The notes under the pieces: model-generated
Seen by the model: only the letters and a program-made list of their open reading frames with translations
The model's database searches: none
What the model was told of the DNA's origin: nothing
From: Pristionchus mayeri
Taxonomy: Eukaryota > Nematoda > Chromadorea > Rhabditida > Neodiplogasteridae
DNA length: 64,000 nucleotides
Direction: 5' to 3'
Assembly (NCBI GenBank): GCA_036245805.1
Contig: BTRK01000005.1
Location: 18,328,984-18,392,983 of the forward strand
Shown: positions 12,306 to 24,900 of the stretch, in pieces
How positions within the stretch are numbered: position 1 is the stretch's first letter
Layout: each line of letters starts with the position of its first letter
Program-made: the position numbers and the translations under genes

Positions 12306-12891
12306 TCATCTTCGTTTGCCGAATCTGTAAAAGGATCGTTTTCTCTCTACATTTCCGAGTTTTCTTCTAACAAAGGTTTCATTGTAAGGTTTCAAAGAAT
12401 TGTCCAAACAGAGCGACGACTTTTGTTAATCAGAAGAAGCCCTTCAGAAGATACAGAATCAATTAGAAGTGATTGCGCTCACCTCGGCTTCTGAATGTTG
12501 TCTATGGAGCGAAGGGCGCTCGTGAAGTCGAAGCCCTCGTCTGAAGGAGAACGTCGCGTCTTCACAGGGTTACTGCAATCCGAAAGGTTACTGCCGTTTT
12601 CGTATGCAGTAAATATTTCCAGTCAATCGTGTAGTTAGCTTAATCTGGATAGGAGCATTATGAATCTCACTAGGATCGAACAGGCAAAGGTTCCGGACAG
12701 TCTTCTAGAGTGGAAGAGCAATGAACTCACGTGAGCACGAAGTCTCTCTCCGCGAGTAGTTCACGGAGGAACTCACGCTCGCCAGGCGTGAGCGGACGAG
12801 GCGCGGCATCCTTATCCGCGGGCCACGCGGACGCGCAGATGACTGCGAGTGCGAGGAAGCAGAGCAGTAGTGGAGACGATGATGACGTCAT
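12306..12891 (-). CDS. flp-33: FMRFamide-like neuropeptide precursor, FLP-33 type
   Basis: Three exons join in phase: 12891-12731, 12572-12483 and 12324-12306, giving 89 residues. Residues 1-22 form a signal peptide (SPLLLCFLALAVICASAWPA). A spacer follows with PLTPGEREFLRELLAERDF, then the dibasic site KTRR, then the peptide SPSDEGFDFTSALRSIDNIQ, continuing KPRF and GKRR before the stop. The terminal RFGKRR shows prohormone cleavage, with glycine donating the amide, giving an RFamide. From memory, C. elegans FLP-33 also ends IDGIQKPRF-amide, with a similar Glu-Gly-Phe start, so I assign flp-33. The final exon carries only FGKRR, so the amidation motif is split by an intron. It acts as a secreted neuromodulator; the receptor is not known from this sequence. 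Confidence 0.85.
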
Positions 12892-14073
12892 TCCGACTTG
12901 TGTGACTGTGGGGGTACCTACATGGATACGGTTTGAGTCTGGCAGGGCGCACACTGTGTCAGAGGAACAATCGCGAACGAATGAAGGAAGAGGGCAGATG
13001 TTATTTCTGAAGACCTCTCGTGAGATGAGAGAGAAGAATGTGAGTAACTGGGCGGGTCGAGATAGGGAAGAGATGTTGCGAAACGACATGTAAAATTCGC
13101 AGCAAATGGTAGGCCACCCCAGTAAGGACAGCGTAATGGAGGTGTGTATCTCTTCACACCTTCTATCCTACAAAAGTGAGGCCTTTCGGTCCGCCCTCTC
13201 ATAACAGGAAACAATTGGCGCCTGGCAGCTTAGGGGAAAGCGGGCGGGGGTGGGGAAAGGCGTCGGTACCGAAATCGGTTCCGGTTTTATCCATAGGCTG
13301 CTGTAGTCGGCGACGACTAGTGACATCATGAGTACCAGACTGCGAAATCGTTGCAATTTGCTGAGATATGGGTGATGTGGTAAATAGGAAGGAGATCTTG
13401 CAAGGAAAACTGGAATGGTGTGATGAGAAATGCAGAGGGAAAACCACGAGATGGCGGAGTCGGCGAATATTCAGTAGAAAACGTGCGAATTCCTTGTTTT
13501 GACTAATGGGAATCAAAGGATTCGAAAACGGAATGTCTGAGATGGAATGTGGAGGCACTTCCAGCAGGATCGTAGTGAGAGAGCAAGGGATAGGAGTAAT
13601 GGGGAGATGAGGGAGCAGGAAGATCTACCGTGATTCACCTCATTAGACATGACAACTTCGCTCGAAAGGCGGAAGCTGACTGAGATCAATTAGGAAATGA
13701 CGATTTCAGTGTTGCTCAGGACAGAATTATGAGGGAGCAACTGCAAACAGGGGCGAGCGAGTGAGTCCTAAATAGGTCGTCTGCTCGACTCCAATCAGAA
13801 TCCGCCCCCTGTGACCCCAAATGTTTCCTCTCCCAACGTGCGTCGTCCCTTCCGAGTGCCATTACCGTGTCACTCAATAGAGACATGAGGACAGCACAGG
13901 ATGCCCCCGTCATATCTGCAGAGGATGGAGAGAGCTGATCTACTGCGGAAAAGGAAAAACAAATGTCACCATCCTCTAAGCACTTTCTCGTTGCAAGAAC
14001 AACTATATTGTAGGCCAACAACTACAATTATTTGAAACGCTTCTGCCTTTTGAATCAGCAAGGAATGCTAGTA
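12892..14073. other. Upstream region of the flp gene, no supported gene
   Basis: Several open frames exist on the minus strand here (for example 13199-13558 and 13716-14021) but none shows a domain or a consistent exon partner. It probably holds the flp promoter. Confidence 0.35.
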
Positions 14074-15420
14074 CAGTCGCGCCGGAAAGTCACCGTACAC
14101 TTTTTAAATTTGTTGTATATTTTTGCCCAGGAAATGCATCATTCTGGCACTTAGGTTTTATGTACCAAATCCATCGGAGATTATGATCATGGTATTCTGG
14201 TATGACGTCATCGCATAGTTTTTGCGTAGTGATGACGCAATCAATCTGCACTTTTTAAAAACGGCATTATTCTTACATAGATTTTTTCCTGCTGGCCAAA
14301 CTTTCTGAGATTGGAGATATGACCGAGGCCTACCCAGAATAAAATTTTGAAAGTGCCGCGCGGTCGCACATTGGCTGCACCCGTGGTGCAAAAACAGGGT
14401 CCGAAATTCAGATCTCGGCTTCTAGACTAGCTAGAGACTCATTCCAAGCATCAAAATAATTGCCATCATGAGTACACATGATCCTGAGAATAAGAACACG
14501 ATATATCATAAATTGCCCTCAGGGCATGAAAAAATCACTTTTTTGCATGACCATTTTTTGGACATCCATAACTTTACGGAAAAGTTTAGTAAAAATCTGA
14601 TTTTTATCTGGTAATGTTCAAAATGTATTGAAGAACTGAATTCCAACTTTTTAGAGCGTTTGGATATCTTTCCGGCTTGCGGCGTGCGTTTTTCAGAGGA
14701 ATACTAGGGTCGGGAAACACCTTGTTTACCCCTATGGGCGAGAGATAGCAGACGACGAGAGTGCGTAAACAGGGTGTTTTCCGACCCTAGTATTCCTCCG
14801 AAAAACGCACGCCGCAAGCCGGAAAGATATCCAAACGCTCTAAAAAGTTGGAATTCAGTTCTTCAATACATTTTGAACATTACCAGATAAAAATCAGATT
14901 TTTACTAAACTTTTCCGTAAAGTTATGGATGTCCAAAAAATGGTCATGCAAAAAAGTGATTTTTTCATGCCCTGCGGGCAATTTATGATATATCGTGTTC
15001 TTATTCTCAGGATCATGTGTACTCATGATGGCAATTATTTTGATGCTTGGAATGAGTCTCTAGCTAGTCTAGAAGCCGAGATCTGAATTTCGGACCCTGT
15101 TTTTGCACCACGGGTGCAGCCAATGTGCGACCGCGCGGCACTTTCAAAATTTTATTCTGGGTAGGCCTCGGTCATATCTCCAATCTCAGAAAGTTTGGCC
15201 AGCAGGAAAAAATCTATGTAAGAATAATGCCGTTTTTAAAAAGTGCAGATTGATTGCGTCATCACTACGCAAAAACTATGCGATGACGTCATACCAGAAT
15301 ACCATGATCATAATCTCCGATGGATTTGGTACATAAAACCTAAGTGCCAGAATGATGCATTTCCTGGGCAAAAATATACAACAAATTTAAAAAGTGTACG
15401 GTGACTTTCCGGCGCGACTG
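14074..15420. mobile_element. Large foldback (palindromic) element with TA target site
   Basis: Two arms of about 655 bases (14074-14729 and 14765-15420) are near-perfect reverse complements around a 35-base loop. The ends read TA-CAGTCGCGCCGGAAAG and CTTTCCGGCGCGACTG-TA, so it is flanked by TA as Tc1/mariner-type insertions are. There is no transposase; the two mirrored 77-codon frames (14158-14391 minus, 15103-15336 plus) are just each other's copy. A few arm differences (for example CCCTCAGGGC against CCCTGCGGGC) argue against a simple assembly artefact. It is a non-autonomous element able to form a long hairpin. Confidence 0.85.
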
Positions 15421-15486
15421 TATATGCAACATCAGTGTACTAGGTACTCTGTACAGATAACTTTTTTATAGATTCCGAGTGCTTCT

Positions 15487-15522
<36 letters not shown>

Positions 15523-15970
15523 CACTATTCGATCTCATCTCCCCGAGGGGAACTTGAGATGAGTGAAAATGCAGGCTGAGAAGGGGAAGTTATCGAGAAT
15601 GGATCGTACTTGAGAAGTCATCAGGAAAAGAAGGGAGAAGACAACACAACATATGGAAGGCAGTCGTCGAAGGATTCAACGCCCCCGATGGTCAGATTTT
15701 AGTTTTTTTTACAATAAAAAAATAAGTAAATTTAGCAAGTCTTCGGGGAGTTGAACTCGGCGATTCTCGCGGCTGCCGCACCACTTGACTTCGATGGACT
15801 ACTTTCACAGGTGCAGGAGATTTTATTTTTTCGAATCGCTGTTTCAGTGGTTTCGCCTTTGCTAGTTACCTCTTGACCTAGGATAAAACGGAACCAGGAA
15901 CGACAACTCAAGAGCATGAAATCACTAATTGATCAATTTTTTGCCCTATTGCTAATTATCCGTTGTTAAG
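15421..15970. other. Region upstream of the first transporter exon found
   Basis: It contains the CT microsatellite and a short minus-strand frame (15732-15917) with no support. The true start exon of the SLC22 gene may be in here or further left; I could not place it with confidence. Confidence 0.35.
15488..15518. repeat. (CT)n microsatellite
   Basis: About 15 CT repeats in a row, just right of the foldback element. Confidence 0.9.
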
Positions 15971-18900
15971 GTGGGCGACCTCGGCCCCTATCAGATCATC
16001 ATGTTCTTCGTCATGTGTCTCCCTGCCTCTCTCCCCTCTGCATTCTCCGCATTTAATACTCCTTTCGTTGCTGGTGAGGAGGAGAGAAGCGTATAAAGCA
16101 GTTAACAAGATCGATTTCAAGGATAGGTATCTGTGGTCAGGCACTTGAACCTGCAGTTGGATAAACCTGGGTACCGCCCGTCTTCATTCCTCCAATGGAT
16201 ATGGACAAAAATCCTTGCTCAATAGTATTGAATCCGTAAATATAAGCCCAGATCCCAGAATATATCAAGCGAAAATAGTCATGCTTGCGCTGAGCGGCAG
16301 AGCCAGTTTCATCTCACTTGGTGGAACTAATCTGTCTGCTGATTCTCTATATATACTAGGAAAAGCGGCTTCAATAGGCTATCAGCATATTACGAAATAA
16401 AAATATCCCAATTCATGGATTGTTTTCGACGAGTATTCACGAATCCACTGCAGATCGGGAAAAAAGAGACAAATTTTGAAAATGGCACGATTTGAGGGAT
16501 GCCACCCCACCGTTGTCGAGTGCCCGAGGGAATGGAGGAACTGATCCCCGAGGATGAGGTGGGTCCACACTCTCAGGAAACGAGGACATGAGCGATTAGA
16601 AATTGTTCGAAATCGGTGACTCTTCATGTTTCGCACTAATGTCTCAACGCACGAACTGAGGAATGGCGTGAATACAACGAATGACGCCGTTCTCTTACGC
16701 GACCTCCTAATACGATGATGGAAAGAGAGCGTCTGAGCCTGATGCGGAAGCTTTTTTGCCCCCAATCTGTGAGAGTGACCGGAAGAGCAGAGGGTAGATC
16801 AAAGAGAGCCGAGGAGGCTACCCCACTGTTGGAGGCATTTCCCGACAAACATAGGGGGATAATTGGTGTGACGTGCAGAAAACAGAGGAAGTGATCTCAT
16901 GGACCCGATGTAGATATGAGAAGAGCAGGTGCAGCGAAGGGAGAAGAGGCAATATTGTTCTCGATTGGAAATGAACAGACGCAGATCTTTCATAGATCCT
17001 TCTGCTCCATTACAGGCAAAAAATATATTTAAAAATAATCATGAAAAAGTGTTGCAGAAGCTCCGCCCCTGCTTCCAGTACAATCAAACTGTTGTAAGTC
17101 ACGTTGTTGTTAGATTTCGAAAATGATAGAAATAGAGAAGCACTCCTGCATTTCCCACTTGTTGCAACCAACAATTAGACTGAAGAGGAAATCGGGAGTG
17201 ATTCTCCAATCCTCCTCTAATCCTCCTCTACTTCCACAAAAAGACGGAAAACAACTGCAGTTGATGCATTTTCCAGGTGAATTGGTACCGCAGCAACTCG
17301 ACGAGTGTTCCCTTCGACATTCTGAAGAGGAACGACGACGTGACCCTCGTTCCCTGCCAGAATGGATGGGTGTACGATAATACCACCTACACCGACTCCA
17401 TCGTCACTGAGGTACGGTAGAACTCGGAAGCCCCTAGATACGGTAGGATGGCATCATTGCAAATGTGAGGCTAAAATATGAGTAAGTTCAAGGGAAGAAC
17501 AACCGCTCTCAAGTGGATCTGATGCTTGAGGTTTCAGTGCGTCTGAACTGAAGTGGAAAGAGAGAGAAGAGAGTAAAGCGAGGGGATTGATATGACTCGA
17601 CTGGTACTCTAACGAAGTCGGACCTCTAAAGGGCTCGAATCGGGAACTGATCCCTTCGTAGTTCAGTTCTAGGCAAATATTGAAATCCCCTCATGATCTA
17701 CGAATTTGCCCTGAGGGCACGAGATTCCGCGTAATAAAGAGAACGAATGAAGGGAAGAAACCAGAGAAGAGTCGCGAATCGGGAACTGAGATGCGTGAGA
17801 TGAAGGAGAAGTGGAGGAGGAGGGGCGGAGAGAAGAGACTAGCGAGATAGTTCGGATGAGTCACAGAGTATACCGGATATTCAGTGAATTTAGTTGAAAT
17901 GTGTAGAGCCTACGACAAACTGGGAGCTGGCGAGTCTTGCCACTTGATACTTAGTGGTGAATCAGCTTGGGTTGCACGAGGGAGGGAGGGGACGACTCTT
18001 AGTTTCGCGCGCTCTCTCGCTCAGTCTAGCCCGAGAGCGAAGAAGGAATGAAGGGAGTGCAACCCAATAGAAGAGTACCCGATAGGAGCGAAGAACAAAG
18101 GCTGACAAATTGAGTGGCTAACGAAGTGGAGAAGTGACGATAGCCCGAATATAGAATGGATGGAGAAACTTCCCGGCTACAGTTGTTAATCACCACGCAA
18201 AGTGTTGTGCAACTGGAGGAAGTGATGTGGGGCTACGGTAGACGCTGATAGAACCAGACTGAAGACCGTTGAATGGGTGTGGTGGGTAGGGTAGGAGTGA
18301 AGACGGCAGAACGAACGTCTTTCTGAGAGCATCAAGTTCAAGCTTGTGGAGGCAGATGGGAAGACCTTTGAACAGGATAACTAGAGATCGGCACCCGCAC
18401 TTCTTATCCTTCCCTACCATTTCCTTCGATGGGGCGGCGAGTACGGTACCAATGACGCCAGGCTACCAAGAACGATCGATTACAAGAGCGGAAAGCAGCA
18501 ATTTGCGGGTTGGGTGAGAACTGCGCGCACCGTTTTCGAAGGAACTGGAAGGCCCGAAAGTGGAGGGTGAAATATGATAAGGAAAAAATGGGTCATTGCT
18601 GTAGAATGAGTGTGAAAACCAAAATAATATTCCCACAACATATTATTAAATGAATGAATTGGTGATGGTAGGTAAGGTTCTCTGAGTAGATGGGATACGA
18701 TAGGCTGATTGCTGATTGTTGCTGAGCATCTCGACTCGTTACAGGAGGCATAGTGAGACACGTGATGTGATGTCATCCCGAGATTAGGAGCCATTCAGTG
18801 GAAATGCATAGAGAACGAGATTGTTCAGTGACCATTCACCGTCTATGCTCCACAGCATTTCGAAAGCTTTGCAGAAAAATCTATATTTTTGCTGCGATAG

Positions 18901-21900
18901 TCCTAAAAATTGTAAAAAATTCTTTTTAAAAAAGGGAGTGAAGACTCACATCCCCAATCCGAGTAATAGCCCACGAGAAGGCTGTTATTTTTCGTTCTTT
19001 GAAAAAAAGATCTTACAAGTTTCTAACACTCCTTACTCATGATGCCTAAAAAAACTAATGAAAAATTTAAACTTTTGAATCTCTCCCTCATTTGTAGTTC
19101 GAATTGTACTGCGAGCGTAGTTGGTGGGTGGAATTCTCGACAACGATCTTCTACGTCGGATCCTTCATCGGCAACATCCTCTACGGATACGTCGCTGACA
19201 AGTCAGTCGGTTCCAGACAATAATAATTTCGAAAATACTACCATTAAATCGGTCATATTTCACGTTCCACCCACCTAGTGCATGCGTGGGGTAGGAAAAC
19301 TCGGTGTTTAGATAGATCTCGCCGTGGCACGGAAATCTGTCTGAGCCCTTCTCCTAGTAAAATGCACTGGTTGCGGGAGGGACACTTGTGAGAGATGAAA
19401 AGTTCAAACGAGAAAATATTTAAATAGATCACTAAATCAAACCGAAATGATTCTGAGCGTGTGAACATGGCAGGAAATTTTGAGTAACACGTTCTCTAGA
19501 AGAGAAAACAATCAGAATAGCGCCAGGAAACAGGGCGAAAATACTAAGAACATCGAAGCCTAACGTTCGTTCCGATACTAACAATCAGGAATGCTTCCAG
19601 GAATGATTCCGAAGGATAATCGTGAAATTTGAATTCGAAATTTCATACGAAAGACGGATGAAAAGCCCTCAAAACAAGTGAGAAACGGGGCGCAATAATT
19701 CCTCGGAGAGACGAGACTAGCGATTGAGACTCGGACCATGATCAATGACACTGCCCTTACGCGGAAGGATTCTTCACTCAGTAACGGGAAACGAAAAGGG
19801 ATCATCTCAATAAGCCGTAGCACTGAAATGCCTCTCCGACGGTGCCCGGAAGGGATATTGGCAATAAGCGATAGATACATGCAAATTTCCGCGTTCGAAA
19901 GGCTTCACACTTCCCGATATTGGCTCTTTATTGCAATAAAAGTAGATTATTTTTGCATGGAATAAACGAATGATTCATCATTGAAGACTTCGAGGAGGCG
20001 GAAAACCTCGAAGTTCCGCTTGTTTGATTCCACCTTCGCCTGAAATTTGCAATGTATGATTATGCACACACATTTTCCTCATATCAACAAACCGCATATT
20101 CCAAGTTCAAAGATCAATAGCTAACCGTTAGCAGATTGTTGGTGCAGAATAGTTCTCCGATCCTTGCCCCGTACTCGGTGATGCCTCTCTGGGCGTAGAA
20201 CTGACGTAGATCACGAAGGACGATCGATCGATACTTCGCAGCGAGGTCGAAGATCTCGTCGCTCACCGGCAGCATCATGTCTGCAGAGAACAGAATCATA
20301 ATGACGGCACTTCATTTGACGAAATCAGTTTCTACTGTATGGATCTTGGTGTTTAGAGACCGAAAGCGCATGCAAAATTGAAAACTTGCTTCAAAACGTA
20401 GCATTGAGCATCTTGTTTCAGAGAAACCTAATAGGAAAATAAGATGAGTCATTCCACCCACCGATGGTCCAAAATTGTATGCCTAGCATGGCAAGGAACT
20501 CCTCCTCGCACGGCTCGAATCTCTCCATTGCAATGCGACAAGGACGAACGTTGTTCTCGAGATGGAAGCGAGCCATTCTGAAGACATTTTAGCAATTTCT
20601 TCGGATTTAGAAATGTTTATCTTACAAAGAGGAGATTGTAAGAAGGAGATGTTTACTTTTGCTAGGTTATTCGTTTACAAATATTCACATGGATAAGAGT
20701 GTGATACAGCTGGTTCCATAAGAGCCATAGTGAAATCTTCACCTCACGGCGTCCGCCTCGTGTTTCCTCTCTTCGTTGTCTGGAAAAGATCTCACGAATT
20801 CCTCCAGATTCTCGATATCCAAGAAGGTCGTGAAGCTGTTGAAGTGTCTGCAGAAATTGAGACATTTTTCAGTGCTCTTTATGTTAGAATACAAAAGGAC
20901 CGGAGAGAATGTTTCCGATATCTTCGCAGGGAAGAATTGTGTTTTTGAGATTGCTACGATATGGCAAAAGAAAACTAAACATTCCCACTTCTCCATTTCT
21001 GCGTAACTACTCTAATGCGGTCATAATCCCCCTCTCTCACCTCGTGAACTTTCCGGGGAAAGCGATATTCGATCTGTAGCACGAATCGTAGATGTGGAAG
21101 GGCTTGTGGAAGTGCTTCACCAGCTGCCACTGCAAGGAATCCTTCATATTCTCTTCCTGGGTATCATATCTATCATGATCAGACGGAGAGTTTGGTCAGT
21201 CATCATCATCATTTCAACCGACTCGGGAATGAATCATTAGTTGTTATTTAGCTCTTTTCCTCACCTTGTCCTCGTTGCTCAATCCCTCGAATTCCTCGAA
21301 TGATTCAGTGGCGAATTGTACGAGAGTCGATGCAAGCACGCGACTCGCCTCGCTCATGAACGAAGTTGTAGTGGGATGGAGAGACTGAAGATCAAACATT
21401 AATTTCCAAGCGAAAGTTCACTTGGTCACACGTGAAGGATGCCAGGTCCATGCGGAATTTTGAAATCGATGTATGTTTGTGCTTTCACTTCCTCTTTCTG
21501 TCTACAGTACCCCTTCATCCCCGTTTGCAATCAGCGTTCTTCCCGTTCATTTTGTTCATTCAAGCGTGCGAATTCGAAGTGTTCGTGATCTTCAATCATC
21601 TGTGGCCATTCAAGCTTCGCTACAAATTCGCACGCCTCTCATTGTGTGGATTCATCTCCCTTTCCCTTTCGCTCCCCTCGAGTTTCCCTCCCTTCTTTCC
21701 CTCATGTTCTCACTCCATCTACCAGACTAGAGAGGGAGTGATGGGGAGAGAGGCAGTCTCCTCTTCTCCTCACTGACTCACACAAGGGCACAGCACTAGC
21801 ACACGAGGTTGTTTGCATTAAGAGTGGCTGATCTCGATGGACAAATCAGAATGCAATCATTCACTACGACCTCGACACACCCTTATCCCCCTCCGAAGAG

Positions 21901-24900
21901 GAATGGACAAGTCTTGTAGCAACCCTGTTGTGAAATGAGTATGCGATACACACCATCCTTAGATAAGCAATGGCCCGATCTCTTCTCTACTCACATTCTT
22001 TCTTCGGGTAGAGTGAGGGGAATAGTGTGTGCAACTAAAAGAGTCAGGTCGGCGCTCGTCTAGGTGGAGGAATCGTATTGGTGTTTTTATACTTTGGTAG
22101 CAGAATCTAAGGCGGCATCGATTCGGTCTTTCCCGTGAAACCCAACTGGCCAAGTAAATTGAGCCATCTATCACATAGAAGTCGCATGAAGATTCGAAAT
22201 TTCTTCCCCTAGTAGACTTCGATTACATCAATATAGATGGGGGTATGACAGAAGCGCAACGACAAAAGCGCAACTAGCTTTCAAAAATCGCAACGACAAA
22301 AGCGCAACTCGGAATATCTTCGAAAATTAATTACTAATGATGAGCGCTATCTGCCTTGAGGGCTAATTAGTGACGTCACCGAAAAAAAGTGACGTCACTT
22401 TTTTTCAGACGTATAGGGGTTCATGGTAAAAAAATCGTGATTGAAGGTTGTGTTGGATCTAGACGAGGTATAAATGCCCACATAATCTACGATACATCCT
22501 CTTTAATTTATCGGCTACCGTATCCCAATACACCATAATCAAGCTGACCTATAGTCACAAGTTGATGGAAAACGATTCGCTTTTCTCAACCATATTTCAG
22601 TTTGATTATGGTGTATGGGGATACGGTAGCCGACAAATTAAATTGTGGGTAACGTAGATTGTGTGGACGTTGGTACCTTGTCTAAATCCAACACAAGCTC
22701 ATATCGCAATTTTTTACCATGAACCCCTTATGTCGAAAAAAGTGAAAAAGTGACGTCACTAATTAGCCCTCAGGGCAGATACTGCTAATCATTAGTAATT
22801 AGTTGACACAAACCACGAAGTTGAATCACCACTCTCGACTAAAATATTTCGAGTTGCGCTTTTGTCGTTGCGCTTTTGTCGCTTGCGCTTTTGTCGTTTT
22901 CGGCACTTTGCGCTTTTGTCGTTGCGCTTCTGTCATACCCCCATATAGATATCATTGGGCAGCAAGGGTTTAGCTCCCAGTGATGTGCATCGGAGCTAGG
23001 GGCCCACAAGCATGAAAAAATAGTCTACTCACATATTCTCCCAGTCCGATGCTGAGTGGATGCTCTCTGTTCCTCTCCGATCGCATGCTCAATTCCGCAG
23101 TGCGTCTCACAACGCCCACCATCCTGCGAATGGATTACTGTAGGGGTACTGTAGAGAGGAAATGGAGACCAGATGCACTGCTAGTAAACAATACCTGTAG
23201 GCAGCTCTCAGCTTGTCGATTATCGATTCTTCGTTGACCGATGGAAGTTCGTAGAGGGGAAGAGGAGGCTGATCTATCGGAGAGGAGGTGGAGGCAACGG
23301 AAAGGTCCTAAAAATGAGTAAATAAAAATCAAAGACCACGAATAGACTAGCACCTGCTTTGTCTCGCATCTCTTCAGCTTCTTCTCCTTCAATAGCTCAG
23401 TGAATTTGTCGAAGCGACACTTCTTGCAAGGAACGTTGTCTGGAAAGCGCTTTTGAAATGGAACTACTCAACTGCATTCATTCTTTTCGATGAAAGTAAT
23501 CGAAAATCTCGAAAAAATATGCAAACTCGTGGTGAAAATTGAGAATTGCTCACCATTCTCGCACCTCCCCTTGGCCTTGCACTCGTACGGATTGGAACGA
23601 CCGCGAGTCCTTCTGAAATGAACGGACAGTTGCTTGAATTCATTATGAGAGAATGCTTGAATTCATTATGAGAGACAACAAATTATTGATTTCTTAAATG
23701 AAAAAATAAATACCTGAAGAAGACAGTGCATGCCCTGCATGCTCTCACTCCCAGATGGAAGGAAGAACACTCGGCATCGCAGACTGCGCAGAGGGAAGAA
23801 GAGACCATCGGGGTAGGAATGAAGACCGAGGATCTAGAAGGAACTGCATAAAATAGGCTGAGGGGGCTTTGGATATTAGACTATGGACTCGGAACTGGAA
23901 ATTGGGAGGTGACATCGCAATCTTATCAACAATTGAATTCGAGCAGAAACACAGCGAAACGAAAGGCAAGGAATGAATGAGAGTTCGCCCCTCCTTCTCC
24001 TCTCCTCTCCCCTCCTTCTTTCCCTGCACACAAAATGGACATATTGCCCTACACAACTTGTCCATGACTAAATGTAGAGAGACTCTTTTCACTCCGCAAG
24101 TTTTCTCGTCACTCCGATGAAGGGAATCGGGAAATGTTGTTGATGTCATCTCAGACCATTTTGCACAGATTCAACGCGCTATGTTCAAGTGAATCGGGCC
24201 CATAGTTAGCACAGTAACAACAGTGAGGTCGAAAGGAAATAAATAGAGAATCTGAAAACGGAACCCACTCCATTCTGACAGCACAACAAATGCTAAAATA
24301 GAAGAATCACATGAAGGAGCAAAGGTATAGGACGGAAGTTGAGAGCTTCGCTAATGCTAAATGGCTAAACGATGACTACCAACAATCGAAGCTTCAAGCT
24401 CGCAGCATTCCTCTTTGAGATACGAAATCCAACAGTGAAAGATCGAGGAAAGATCACGCAGAAGTGAAACTGTGCCAAATATCAACCATCTCTTGCAACG
24501 ACGCAAGGGGTGAATGAGAGTTCGCGATGGTCCTTCTCCCCTTCCTCTTCCCTCCCCTTCCCCTGTCCTCCCACCAGCACAAAGTCTGCACGTTGCACTA
24601 CAAGATGCCACGGTTGAAGAGACTGGAGAAGTCTCTCTCCATTCTCCCCCCTCTCTCGTCTCTCTGACTCTAGATGAAGAAAGGAGGGAGTTTAGCACGT
24701 TTTCTCCCTAATCAGATGGGCTTAACTCGTGCAGAGAGGCAACAAACTTGCGAGTCATGCATGACTATGTGATGCCATCTGAGAGACCGTTAATGACTGA
24801 ATGGACCTCAGTTGTGCTCCCTAAGGCACACAATGATATCGTTGTTCGATCTCTTCAATAGATATGGATGATGATAAAGTGAGAGATGTGAGACTTTGTA

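Noticed and set aside
13199..14021. Minus-strand frames of about 100-120 codons
   Set aside because: No signal, domain or compatible splice partner; composition fits chance frames.
14158..15336. Two identical 77-codon open frames, mirrored on opposite strands
   Set aside because: They are the two arms of the foldback element; there is no known domain and identity follows from the palindrome.
21432..21776. 114-codon plus-strand frame near the receptor exons
   Set aside because: Pyrimidine-rich sequence within the receptor's intron; no start context, domain or exon partner.
22239..22942. Inverted repeat considered as a CRISPR-like or satellite array
   Set aside because: Exact 8-bp flanking duplications and a foldback structure identify it as a transposon; the genome is eukaryotic.
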